Below are positions 22,320-30,573 of a DNA stretch of 64,000 bases, piece by piece. Both the position numbers and the translations under genes were made by a program. The stretch comes from Algoriphagus sp. GTDB taxonomy: Bacteria > Bacteroidota > Bacteroidia > Cytophagales > Cyclobacteriaceae. The stretch lies in contig JAGXQZ010000051.1 of NCBI GenBank assembly GCA_018336015.1, positions 1 through 64,000 of the forward strand, read 5' to 3'. The notes beneath the pieces were generated by a model, which worked only from the letters and a program-made list of their open reading frames with translations, ran no database searches and was not told the origin of the DNA. Position 1 is the first letter of the stretch; each line of letters opens with the position of its first letter.

Positions 22320-24584
22320 ATGACAACTGTAAACACCAAACTTGATCGAAGATCATTTTTAAAAGTGTCAGCTTTGGCTGGAGGAGGAATGATGCTGAGC
22401 TTTAGTTGGCTGGCAGGTTGTAAACCCACCGCCGAGGAAGCTTTGGGATTACCCAAAGAATGGTTTGAACTGAATAGCTACATCAAAATTGGGGAAAATG
22501 GTGCGGTGACACTTTTCAATCCAAACCCTGAGTTTGGGCAAAACGTCAAAACCTCTCTTCCCATGATTCTTGCCGATGAGTTGGATGTGGATTGGAAAAA
22601 CGTATTTGTGGAGCAGGCAGACTTTTATCCTGAGCGATTTGAGAGACAATTTACAGGAGGGAGCAATAGCGTTCGGTCTGCTTGGAAACCTTTGCGTACC
22701 GCTGGTGGTACAGCAAGAGCGATGCTCATTGCTGCTGCAGCACAAACCTGGAAGGTTTCCGCTTCAGAAATCACTACCGCAGCCGGAATTTTAGAGCATA
22801 AAGCCAGCGAAAAAAAAGCACATTATGGCGAGATGGCCTCTCTCGCTGCCACAATGGAAGTGCCTGAAGAAGTCCAATTAAAAGAACTGAAAGATTTTAA
22901 GATCATCGGTAGTTCGAAAAAAAATGTAGAGGCAAGCAAAATCGTAACTGGAAAGCCACTTTTTTCTATTGATCACAAGGTAAATGGGATGAAGTACGCG
23001 GCCATCGTACACCCGCCTGCTTTTGGAATGAAATTGAAGTCTTTTGACAAAACCTCAGTCAGCGGAATGTCTGGAATTCAGGACGTTTTTTCTATCAGTC
23101 TTTTCAAAGATGATTATGGGAGAAACTTTTTCGACACCACTACCTTCCCGGAGATCGTTGCCATTGTGGGCAATTCCACTTGGGAAGTGATGCAGGCAAA
23201 GAAATCACTGGCTGTGGAGTGGGAAAATGCACCTGAATCCAGTTTTGAAGTAGGCGGATTTGGTGGCCGACCTAATTCAAAAGTCATTGTGCCAGCAGGT
23301 CTAGAAAATACCTCCTCACACAAAGACCGAATGAAGGAATACATCACTAAACCCGGTAATGTAGTCCGTAAAGATGGTGACCCGGAGGGTGCTTTCAAAA
23401 AAGCAGCTAAGGTGATCGAGAAAACCTATTCTGCTCCATTTTTGGCTCACAACACCATGGAACCGATGAACTGCTTTGCAGATGTCAAGGGAGATAAAGC
23501 AGTAATCTATGGACCAACTCAAGCACCGGAATCCATCATGGGCACTTTAGTGCAGGCCTTGGGCATTCCAAAAGAAAACATTCAAATCAATCTAGCCCGT
23601 ATGGGAGGTGGATTTGGCAGAAGAGCCTACAGTCACCACATGACGGAGGCAGCCTTGATTTCACAAAAAATCCAGGCACCAGTAAAAATGGTTTACACCC
23701 GGGAAGATGACATGTCTGCCGGTGTGTACCGACCTGCTTACTCAGCAACTTATCGGGCGGCCTTGGATGAAAACAATAACCTCCTCGCCCTTCATGTAAA
23801 GGCAGGAGGCATCCCGGAATCACCCTTGCATGCCAATCGGTTTCCTGCAGGAGCTTTGGACAATTACTTGGCAGAAAGCTGGGATATTCCTTCCAACATC
23901 ACGGTCGGGGCATTCCGCGCACCTCGATCCAATTTTATCGCAGCTGCGGAGCAAAGTTTCTTGGACGAGTTGGCAGAAGTGATGGGTAAAGATCCGATCG
24001 AATTCCGGTTGGAACTCTTGAAAAGAGCGGAAACCAATCCTGTAGGCGAGCGAAATGATTACGATGCCAAGCGTTATGCCGGGGTTTTGGAACTTGTTCG
24101 TGACAAATCCAACTGGAATACGCCTGCATCCGGAGTTCATCGCGGGGTTTCAGCCTATTTCTGCCACAATTCCTATGTGGCCGAAGTGGTCGATACCGTG
24201 ATCAAGGACAATAAACCGATGGTAGAAAAAGTCTATGCAGCTGTTGACTGCGGCATCGTGATCAATCCGGATGCTGCCATCAACATGGGAGAAGGAGCAA
24301 TCGTGGACGGAATCGGAAATGCGTTTTTCGGTGAATTGGCTTTTGAGAATGGGGTACCAAACAAGACCAATTTTGACAAGTACCGAATGATCCGTCAGAA
24401 AGAGACTCCCAAATCCATCGAGGTGCACTTTGTGGACAGCAAGGAAGAGCCAACCGGACTGGGCGAACCTTTCTTCCCTCCTGTTTTTGCAGCCTTGGCC
24501 AACTCGCTTTACAAAGCCACAGGCAAGCGCTACTACGAGCAGCCCTTTGCGCCGCAGTTGGAGATGCAGAATTTGAAGATGTAA
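22320..24584 (+). CDS. Molybdenum hydroxylase large subunit, Tat lipoprotein, copy 2
   Basis: A 754-residue paralogue of the protein at 19487-21727 with the same RRSFLK Tat motif and lipobox-like LAGC (Cys34). It has GGGFGRR, GAFRAPRSNFIAAAEQSF and GLGEPFFPP at equivalent places. It starts 12 nt after the 2Fe-2S subunit and is probably its primary partner. The copies differ most in the central segment at residues 300-350, which could change substrate or partner contacts. A strong terminator follows. Confidence 0.92.
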   Translation: MTTVNTKLDRRSFLKVSALAGGGMMLSFSWLAGCKPTAEEALGLPKEWFELNSYIKIGENGAVTLFNPNPEFGQNVKTSLPMILADELDVDWKNVFVEQADFYPERFERQFTGGSNSVRSAWKPLRTAGGTARAMLIAAAAQTWKVSASEITTAAGILEHKASEKKAHYGEMASLAATMEVPEEVQLKELKDFKIIGSSKKNVEASKIVTGKPLFSIDHKVNGMKYAAIVHPPAFGMKLKSFDKTSVSGMSGIQDVFSISLFKDDYGRNFFDTTTFPEIVAIVGNSTWEVMQAKKSLAVEWENAPESSFEVGGFGGRPNSKVIVPAGLENTSSHKDRMKEYITKPGNVVRKDGDPEGAFKKAAKVIEKTYSAPFLAHNTMEPMNCFADVKGDKAVIYGPTQAPESIMGTLVQALGIPKENIQINLARMGGGFGRRAYSHHMTEAALISQKIQAPVKMVYTREDDMSAGVYRPAYSATYRAALDENNNLLALHVKAGGIPESPLHANRFPAGALDNYLAESWDIPSNITVGAFRAPRSNFIAAAEQSFLDELAEVMGKDPIEFRLELLKRAETNPVGERNDYDAKRYAGVLELVRDKSNWNTPASGVHRGVSAYFCHNSYVAEVVDTVIKDNKPMVEKVYAAVDCGIVINPDAAINMGEGAIVDGIGNAFFGELAFENGVPNKTNFDKYRMIRQKETPKSIEVHFVDSKEEPTGLGEPFFPPVFAALANSLYKATGKRYYEQPFAPQLEMQNLKM

Positions 24585-24626
24585 ATCAAGACTAATTGTC
24601 GGCTGATAAAAATATTTGGATTGGAC

Positions 24627-24665
24627 AAAGCCTGAGATTTTTGACTCAGGCTTTATTTTTTTTTT
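24627..24665 (+). terminator. Rho-independent terminator after molybdenum hydroxylase operon
   Basis: A perfect 10-bp stem AAAGCCTGAG/CTCAGGCTTT (24627-24636 and 24645-24654) with an 8-nt loop is followed by a long T-tract. Confidence 0.92.
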
Positions 24666-24750
24666 ACTCTATTACGTATTTAAACAATTTTATTCAACGG
24701 CTATGATTCAAATCCGTAGAATAATAAGTTGAGCATCAAAGAATCAAATT

Positions 24751-24957
24751 ATGTGGCCTACAATAAAATTTTTAGGAACTATTTTTATAAGCTTTATCGC
24801 CATGATCGGAGCATTAGGAGCCGATAACCCATTCCCACTTTTTGCAGTTGCTTGGGGGATTTGGATCATTTACCTATTCAGCTTGCGGGCAAAAAGAGAA
24901 AAGGAACTGGATAAAGAGCGTCTTATCCGGGACATTTTAGATAAACTCGATAGGTAA
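24751..24957 (+). CDS. Small membrane protein with two transmembrane segments
   Basis: A 68-residue protein with hydrophobic segments at about 7-25 and 29-46, then a highly charged cytoplasmic tail (RAKREKELDKERLIRDILDKLDR). It resembles phage-shock-like or short-chain helper membrane proteins in shape only; no family is recognised. It is the last gene before the strand switch and the mobile-element gene set. Confidence 0.65.
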   Translation: MWPTIKFLGTIFISFIAMIGALGADNPFPLFAVAWGIWIIYLFSLRAKREKELDKERLIRDILDKLDR

Positions 24958-25001
24958 ATCTAGATAAATCCTAGAAGGAGAATTTTTAATCACGGAAAGT
25001 C

Positions 25002-25253
25002 TCAAATATTTATCCCTCTTTCCCTCAACGATCTCAGACAGTCCTGTAGCTTGATGTCATCTCCCCTGTCCAGGTACGAAATCGCTGACAAACACAATTC
25101 CTTTAAGTGCCTCCCAGCTGCCAGTCGCTCATAGGGCAACTTCAGATTAGTGGCGCAAATCCTCCGTATCTTCATCCGAATCCGCTCTTCCAAGATCACT
25201 AACTCTCCCCGGAGCTTCTCTTCTTCTAGCGTTAATTTTCTTGACATTTCCAT
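25002..25253 (-). CDS. Hypothetical protein at element boundary
   Basis: An 83-residue, largely helical protein with charged heptads in residues 1-40 (KLTLEEEKLRGELVILEERI) and a CATNLKLPYERLAAGRHL segment. An alternative ATG is two codons in. No family recognised. It is on the same strand as the ArdC-like and unknown genes, so it is assigned to the conjugative element. Confidence 0.6.
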   Translation of the reverse strand: MEMSRKLTLEEEKLRGELVILEERIRMKIRRICATNLKLPYERLAAGRHLKELCLSAISYLDRGDDIKLQDCLRSLRERGINI

Positions 25254-25364
25254 GTCAACATTTTAAACAGTCGGATCTAGAGTTGCAAGAGCAGAATTCT
25301 TTTTCCTATGAAAAAGCTATAAAGGGCTGGAATAAAGAGAATTCTGATTGACTTCAACCACGTG

Positions 25365-25580
25365 TCAATTTTCCAGATTCTCCATCCATTTATTGGCAGT
25401 TATTTTCCAATCTCGAATTTTATCACCGGATTGCGTTCGCCAACAAGTTGATCGATGAAAGAAAAAGAAAATCTCTCCTTCCTCTTTGATAAATCTGTGA
25501 GTCAAGAAATACTGTCTGGCTTGATTTAGAGTGGGTCTTTTGCGAACTGGGTTTTTCCCTCTTTTTGCTCCATTATTCAT
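25365..25580 (-). CDS. Short protein resembling the C-terminal tail of replication/DnaD-like proteins
   Basis: A 71-residue basic protein. The pattern of spaced aromatics in EIFFFFHRSTCWRTQSGDKI followed by DWKITANKWMENL recalls the C-terminal motif of phage and plasmid replication proteins (F-x-H-x-x-x-x-W-x-x-x-x-G-x-x-x-x-D-W). This similarity is from memory of the motif, and the rest of such a protein is missing. It could be a remnant or a stand-alone small protein. Confidence 0.45.
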   Translation of the reverse strand: MNNGAKRGKNPVRKRPTLNQARQYFLTHRFIKEEGEIFFFFHRSTCWRTQSGDKIRDWKITANKWMENLEN

Positions 25581-25705
25581 GATCTTTTTGATTTAGTGGA
25601 GCGATAAACTTCCTTTAAGAAATTCTCTATTATTCAGAAGTACCACCGGAGGTGGTTAATTTTTTAGATGAAAAGTCAAAGGAAAAACAAGCAAAAAAAG
25701 GGGGA

Positions 25706-26611
25706 CTATTCCTCCCCCTCTTGTTCAATGCCTAGAATATAGTTGGCTGCTTGGTGGGCCTTTTGGGCTGCATAGATCAGCATTTTTGGATCGTCTTGGA
25801 GTGGCTTCAACCATCCTTTCAGGTATGCCAAAGAGTTTTTGAAATTGGCATCTTTGATCCCTGCAAAAGCATTCAAATAACTGGCTCCCATTTCGGCAAT
25901 CAATTCCTCTTTGGAATATTCCACCGAACCAAAGCCTACCAAAGTGGGTCTTTCAGAAAATCTTCTTAATCTGCTACCGTGGCCGGTAGAGTGAATCATC
26001 TCATGAAAAAGAACGGAATAATATTGCTCGTCTCCCTTGAAGGATTCCTTTGCAGGCATGTTAATTAAATCCCTAGATGGGCTGTAGTAAGCATCATTTC
26101 CCTCGTGAAGGATAGCCGGGCAGGTATGGAAACCTAAAATAATAGACTCGCAAGCCTCAATCGGAGAAAAAACTTTCACTTCCGCATCATTGAAAGAAAA
26201 ATCAATTCCTTCAATCAGATCGATATTGAAAACGGTCCAGATAAACGGAGTGAATTTTCTTCCAAAGATATCTTGGTCCTGTCCATCCTCGGTGGTGGTT
26301 TGTCCTTTCACAAACTTGGAGATTTTCCAAAATACAACCTTTGAACCTCTTTCATCTTTCTTGACATTTCCGCCAAGCTGTTTAGCCTGATTGAAGGTCA
26401 AAAAGTAAGGTTTTGAAAACTTCTTGTGGATGGTAACCCAGGCAAGCCAAAGTGCATTGAAGCCCAAATAAGGCCGGTCTGAAGCATAATTTTTTGGGGC
26501 ATTCTGAGGACTCCAGACCTGCTCCCAGGTAAGGTTTTCATTTTCGATTCCAGCAATGATTTCCTTTGTAACGGATTCTGCCAACTCATTAAAATTTTCC
26601 CAAGCTTTCAT
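25706..26611 (-). CDS. ArdC-like antirestriction protein (ssDNA-binding domain plus zincin)
   Basis: A 301-residue protein with an N-terminal ArdC ssDNA-binding domain (about 1-130: PLG-type fold, YLTFNQAKQLGG, GSKVVFWK) and a C-terminal zinc metallopeptidase-like domain with HEMIH (His203-Glu204-His207) and a downstream Glu in KEELIAEMGASYL. Proteins of this family travel with plasmids and ICEs and protect incoming single strands from host restriction. It sits at the left side of the element, separated from the transfer genes by the defence cargo. Confidence 0.88.
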   Translation of the reverse strand: MKAWENFNELAESVTKEIIAGIENENLTWEQVWSPQNAPKNYASDRPYLGFNALWLAWVTIHKKFSKPYFLTFNQAKQLGGNVKKDERGSKVVFWKISKFVKGQTTTEDGQDQDIFGRKFTPFIWTVFNIDLIEGIDFSFNDAEVKVFSPIEACESIILGFHTCPAILHEGNDAYYSPSRDLINMPAKESFKGDEQYYSVLFHEMIHSTGHGSRLRRFSERPTLVGFGSVEYSKEELIAEMGASYLNAFAGIKDANFKNSLAYLKGWLKPLQDDPKMLIYAAQKAHQAANYILGIEQEGEE

Positions 26612-27541
26612 AGTAGTGATGTTTTAAGGTGTGTCAAAAAATGCAGTTCACTGATCCCACGTACCTGAGAGCAGATACCCTGAAACCCCATGATATCCAA
26701 GGATATTAGGAAGTTCGACCCGACACCTAACCCAAGATTTTCCCCGCTCATTGGGGTCAGATTTTGGGAAGTGAAGGGCGATATGTAGGCGCGAAGTGAC
26801 ATTTTTTTTAATCCACTGGTATTGAGGTTCTGACCGACATGCAACCCATAGAGGGCGGTTCTGCATAAGGCAAAAGGCTGGGCGAAAAAACTGGGAGGCA
26901 GTCCGTAGGAGACCCTGTTTTTTGCTCAGGGCGAAGCGAACTTTTGACTAGTGCAGGTTCGCACTCAACCTTTGCATTGGCGTGTCATGTCCTCACATAC
27001 CGAAGAATTGGGCAGGAAAAAATGGAATGGAGCGGATACCGCCCGAAACAGACTGAAAATCCCCCAAGGAGAGGAAGGAAAATCGAAATAGGCTTGCCCC
27101 CGTAAAGGAGGCTAGGGGCAGTGTTCCCCGAAACGGCCTTTCCGAGTCCCAGGCTTGCCGGGACTTGGGAAATGGTAAAGTGTAGGGGAACTTTGCCCGT
27201 GGGGAGTGAAAGCCCTATTTCAGAGTGAAGAGACGGAAGCTGTCATTTGCAAAATGGTGCTGAAGGATCAAACTCGGGAAGTGGGCGAAACGGGGAATTG
27301 GCTTAAGGATAGAAGCGTAAATTCTTTCTCTTTCAGAAAGATAAATTGAAGCGAATAGCCTGACCGTAGGGAAGCCCCAAAAATCGGTTTCAATCTAAAT
27401 TAACCTATCAGGAAGAAGTAAAGACTCATTTACCTTTTTATATAAAAACGTATTTAAGCAATTACTTTTTTCTTTTGCTGAACCTTTCTTGTTCGGAAAT
27501 CCCTATCTTCCAATAGGTTGATCAGCTGTAAAAACCATGTC
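26612..27541. other. 930-bp structured non-coding region
   Basis: No convincing coding frame: the two overlapping minus-strand frames at 26608-26866 use unlikely sequence and differ in frame. GC is higher than in the neighbouring genes and inverted repeats are frequent: ATATCC/GGATAT at about 26694, CCCC/GGGG near 26739, CCCTG/CAGGG at about 26914, and the large closed element at 27085-27221. It includes a 24-base string (26887-26910) repeated at 47367. Possible roles are oriT, a regulatory RNA or a decayed retroelement; none is proven. Confidence 0.6.
27085..27221. ncRNA. Candidate structured RNA closed by a long inverted repeat
   Basis: Arms 27085-27100 and 27201-27221 pair (GAAATAGG-CTT with AAGCCCTATTTC, then CCCC with GGGG), closing 137 nt. 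Inside lie a GTCCC/GGGAC hairpin (27145-27164) and GTTCCCC/GGGGAAC (27123-27129 and 27184-27190). A diverged copy of the first 88 nt lies at 28336-28424. Structure kept in two diverged copies suggests function, but no known RNA family was recognised. The strand is undetermined. Confidence 0.4.
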
Positions 27542-27694
27542 ATGATAAAAAAAGAAACTAAACCGGAAAATCCTTCGCCAAAGACCTCAAAAAAAGTTAA
27601 GCCCTATCCGGTTCCTGAAGAGCAAGAAAAATTCCCGATGACAACGGGCAAGAACAAAATAGGCTACGATAGAGTAAAAAAAGGGAACCTATAG
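27542..27694 (+). CDS. Small Lys/Pro-rich protein
   Basis: A 50-residue frame with an ATG start, very rich in Lys, Pro and Glu (PENPSPKTSKKVKPYPVP) and probably disordered. It overlaps the convergent radC-like stop by 6 nt. No family recognised; it may be an element-specific small protein or chance. Confidence 0.4.
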   Translation: MIKKETKPENPSPKTSKKVKPYPVPEEQEKFPMTTGKNKIGYDRVKKGNL

Positions 27695-28150
27695 ATTCCC
27701 TTCATCTGCGAAAGAGTAATACCCTTCGCTGGTAACGATAATATGATCCAGTATCGGAAGGTCAAGCAATTTCCCAACTTCCACCAGCCTCCGAGTTAAT
27801 TTTTCATCTTGTGCACTAGGCCGGAGACTACCACTCGGATGATTGTGACCTAAAATTATAGAAGTAGAATTCGATTTTAAAGCGGCAGCAAAAACCAACT
27901 TTGGATCTACCACAGTGCCGGAAATTCCTCCTCGGGAAATCTCAACTACACCGAGAACTCTATTCCCGCTATTGAGGAGGATGATTTTAAAGGACTCATA
28001 AAACTGAATCGTATCCGTAGCCCAAACCTCCTTGAAAATTTGGTAAGCACATCGTGAACTGCTCACTTTTGGAGCATTCAGGAGGTCGAGATTAGGCTTG
28101 TAAACCAGTTGGATTTCTGCGACTACGGGAAGAGTTTGGGACGTGATCAT
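27689..28150 (-). CDS. RadC-like JAB-domain protein
   Basis: A 153-residue protein with the JAMM metalloprotease-like signature: Glu52 in FYESF, HNHPSG (102-107) and Asp115 in SAQD. Stand-alone RadC/JAB domains without the HhH part are common on Bacteroidota conjugative transposons. The name as a DNA repair protein is historical and the substrate is unknown. It lies between two copies of a structured repeat. Confidence 0.88.
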   Translation of the reverse strand: MITSQTLPVVAEIQLVYKPNLDLLNAPKVSSSRCAYQIFKEVWATDTIQFYESFKIILLNSGNRVLGVVEISRGGISGTVVDPKLVFAAALKSNSTSIILGHNHPSGSLRPSAQDEKLTRRLVEVGKLLDLPILDHIIVTSEGYYSFADEGNL

Positions 28151-28500
28151 GATAACGTGAGTTAGGAGTTAGAAATTAATTATGGTGCTAATCCCAGCTT
28201 TTGAGCGATCAAGACCAATTGGAAACGGAATAAATGAAGGGACGCGGGCAGACGGTGTTTATGCCGTAGTCTATTGGGCGCTTCAGAAGTGAAAAAGCTA
28301 CCTTTCCGCCATTATTAATGATAATCTCCTAGCCCGGCTTGCCCCTTTTTGGGTGTGCTAAAGGCAATGTTTACCGCAAGGCCTTTCTGAGTCCTAGGCT
28401 TACAGATAAATGGGAAGAGGTATTTGTCGGATTGAACTAAAAAGAAAAAATTGTGGCCCCGTGGTAGTCAACATCATAGATAATACTCAACAAAAAATGA
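28151..28500. other. Non-coding stretch with diverged repeat
   Basis: These 350 bases between the radC-like and SIR2 genes carry no plausible gene. They hold the second copy of the structured repeat (28336-28424) and a following GTGGCCCCGTGG string that mirrors the downstream part of the first copy. Confidence 0.6.
28336..28424. repeat. Diverged second copy of the 27091 element
   Basis: An 88-nt stretch aligning with 27091-27177 at roughly 70% identity, sharing GGCTTGCCCC, GGCCTTTC, GAGTCC, AGGCTT and TGGGAA blocks in the same order. The closing inverted repeat is weaker here. Confidence 0.65.
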
Positions 28501-30411
28501 CTACTTCACTTTTTCGCTTTTAACCTTCATCTTGGGCAACCCAAAAGCTTCATAAAATTCAAAGCATTCATTTTTCTTCGACTTCAAAAGCATGGTTTCT
28601 GGATCAGATTCCGATTTTTCGAGATAAGGATTAGCTATAAAGACCTGCCTTTTGCCTAATAAAAGGTCTTGACCTAAAAATTGATAACTGGATGAATCGT
28701 GATCAATTATCAAGTACCCTTCCTCTTTAACACCTTCGATTAATGGGATTAATTCCTCTTCAGTTTTACCCGTTACGCTCTTGACAGGGAATCCATTTGA
28801 AATATCCCAATTTACTTTATTACTCGTGAAAAGGTCTAAAAATCGCTGCAGTTGATCAGTTGTGTTTTTATTGAAAACATCCTCATTCTTGAGTCCTGAA
28901 AACCTGACTGAAAATTTCTTCTCAATTTTTCTTAAGACCTGAAAAATGAGCTTGTTTCTTTCAAGTCCCTCCAAATTTTTAGACTTACTACCATTTGCAT
29001 CTCGAAATCCTTTTGGAAGTTCTTTAGAAAAAATCCTGTATGGCTCTCCATTTCCTAACGCATATATTGCCTCATGCCATTTTAAAATACCGGAAACTGA
29101 ATCACAAGGTTCATTGGGGGTAAAGGTCCCATTATAGGAAAATCCTTTCGTGCCGTACTTAGGTATAGTTATCTCAAATGATGCCACTTGATCTTTTAGA
29201 ACCAACCGCACACCTTGATCTCCATATCTAAATAGTCTTACCTCAAGATCTTCTAATTCAACACCTGATTCTTCAAAAACTACTCTTACTTTATGATATT
29301 CTTTTCCAGTTCTTACAATTTTGAATTCAGGTAATGTCGTTTTATCACCAACCACAAAATCGCCAATCTTAAGATCTGCGACTCCAATTAAATCCTTTGG
29401 AATAATTAAATGGTCTGGGCCCAATCCTCTATTCCAATCAAGTAGACTTTTCTCAAGATCTTTATTATCTGAAGTAAAAGTGTAATTCCAAACTTTATCA
29501 GATCCGGGATTAAACTGAATCAACCTGCCACCTTCTGCCTTTTGGGAAATGTTAATAGGAAGCCCTTCCTCTTTCAAAGAATGGAACAAGACATCTGTAG
29601 AAACCTCTGGCTTTCCAAAGAACTTGTAACCCTTGCTCTTCCAACTTTGATAAAGTTTATCAAGAAATTCTTTGCCTGTTGAATCAAAATAGCTAATCCC
29701 GTAGGATTCAATTTTAGCTCTATCAGATATTGAAAGATTTGGTGCGACCAAGAATTTTTCGGGGGTATGCCTTCTTAATTTCTTATTCAAATAGTCAAAT
29801 AGTCCTCTAACATTGAGGTCATTAAATCCATATCCGATAAACAGTACACCTTTCTCACTAAGCTCAACATTAACTTTATTCCAAAAGGGATCTCTATTGT
29901 CTCGCTGATAAAGCCTTGCATAATCAGCCTCAGATAGCACCAGTTGTTTGGGTGAATTCAAATCTCCATGAATTTTAATGAGTTTACGCGAGTTAGATTT
30001 AGCTCTTGAGAGGTCCTTTGTGGTTTTTATGACTTCAATACCTGGGATATAATCCTCAAATAATTCATCATAATTAGTGGTGATAATGGTCCTAAAAAAC
30101 GCCATCTTTTTAATCATCTCATGGGATTCAGAATGGATTGGCTCAATCTTGAAAATTTCCTTGAGCATGGATATCAATTCAGCCCTTCCGTTCTTACCCC
30201 GATCTACCAGATAATCTGAAACCCTTAATAAATCCTTTGGAACAAAGACTTTCTCTTCCTCAGAAAGCCTGACAAAAAGTTTTTCAGCTAATTCTCCCCC
30301 TGTGGGATAACCAGCCTCCCTTGACAAGCCCGCCCCAGCCCATAGCATCAGCTTATCCTTCAGGGCAAGCTCCAAAACCTTATCAAAATGGATATCCTGA
30401 TCCTTTGGCAT
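28501..30411 (-). CDS. SIR2-domain antiphage-type protein
   Basis: A 636-residue protein. Residues 1-250 are a SIR2-like NAD-binding domain with AGAGLSREAG (25-34), TTNYDE (111-116), KIHGDL (146-151) and FIGYGFNDLN (191-200), so the NADase-type residues Asn and His are present. The remaining ~380 residues match no family I recognise and have two beta-rich segments. SIR2 proteins of this shape deplete NAD+ after phage infection in several defence systems. The frame extends to a TTG at 30429; the ATG at 30411 is preferred. It is divergent from the Mod operon with a ~160-bp intergenic region, so co-regulation is possible. Confidence 0.85.
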   Translation of the reverse strand: MPKDQDIHFDKVLELALKDKLMLWAGAGLSREAGYPTGGELAEKLFVRLSEEEKVFVPKDLLRVSDYLVDRGKNGRAELISMLKEIFKIEPIHSESHEMIKKMAFFRTIITTNYDELFEDYIPGIEVIKTTKDLSRAKSNSRKLIKIHGDLNSPKQLVLSEADYARLYQRDNRDPFWNKVNVELSEKGVLFIGYGFNDLNVRGLFDYLNKKLRRHTPEKFLVAPNLSISDRAKIESYGISYFDSTGKEFLDKLYQSWKSKGYKFFGKPEVSTDVLFHSLKEEGLPINISQKAEGGRLIQFNPGSDKVWNYTFTSDNKDLEKSLLDWNRGLGPDHLIIPKDLIGVADLKIGDFVVGDKTTLPEFKIVRTGKEYHKVRVVFEESGVELEDLEVRLFRYGDQGVRLVLKDQVASFEITIPKYGTKGFSYNGTFTPNEPCDSVSGILKWHEAIYALGNGEPYRIFSKELPKGFRDANGSKSKNLEGLERNKLIFQVLRKIEKKFSVRFSGLKNEDVFNKNTTDQLQRFLDLFTSNKVNWDISNGFPVKSVTGKTEEELIPLIEGVKEEGYLIIDHDSSSYQFLGQDLLLGKRQVFIANPYLEKSESDPETMLLKSKKNECFEFYEAFGLPKMKVKSEKVK

Positions 30412-30573
30412 AAAAAACTCAATTGTCAAAAACGAACACTGAGTTAATGATAACCATTTTTATAACTCAACCCCAACGAATTCTCTAATTTTCGGACAAA
30501 CGGCTTTTTCTGCCTGCTTGGTTTTCTATATATTCCATTTCCAAACGACTTTTCTGTCTAACTATAACCTGCC

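Noticed and set aside
24960..25300. Attachment site of the conjugative element
   Set aside because: Expected near the strand switch, but no tRNA end, direct repeat or integrase could be identified in the window.
26608..26866. Two overlapping minus-strand frames in the structured non-coding region
   Set aside because: They run through inverted repeats, have no family resemblance and compete in different frames; the region reads as non-coding.
26612..27541. Group II intron or retron
   Set aside because: No reverse transcriptase gene and no intron end or domain V signature were seen.
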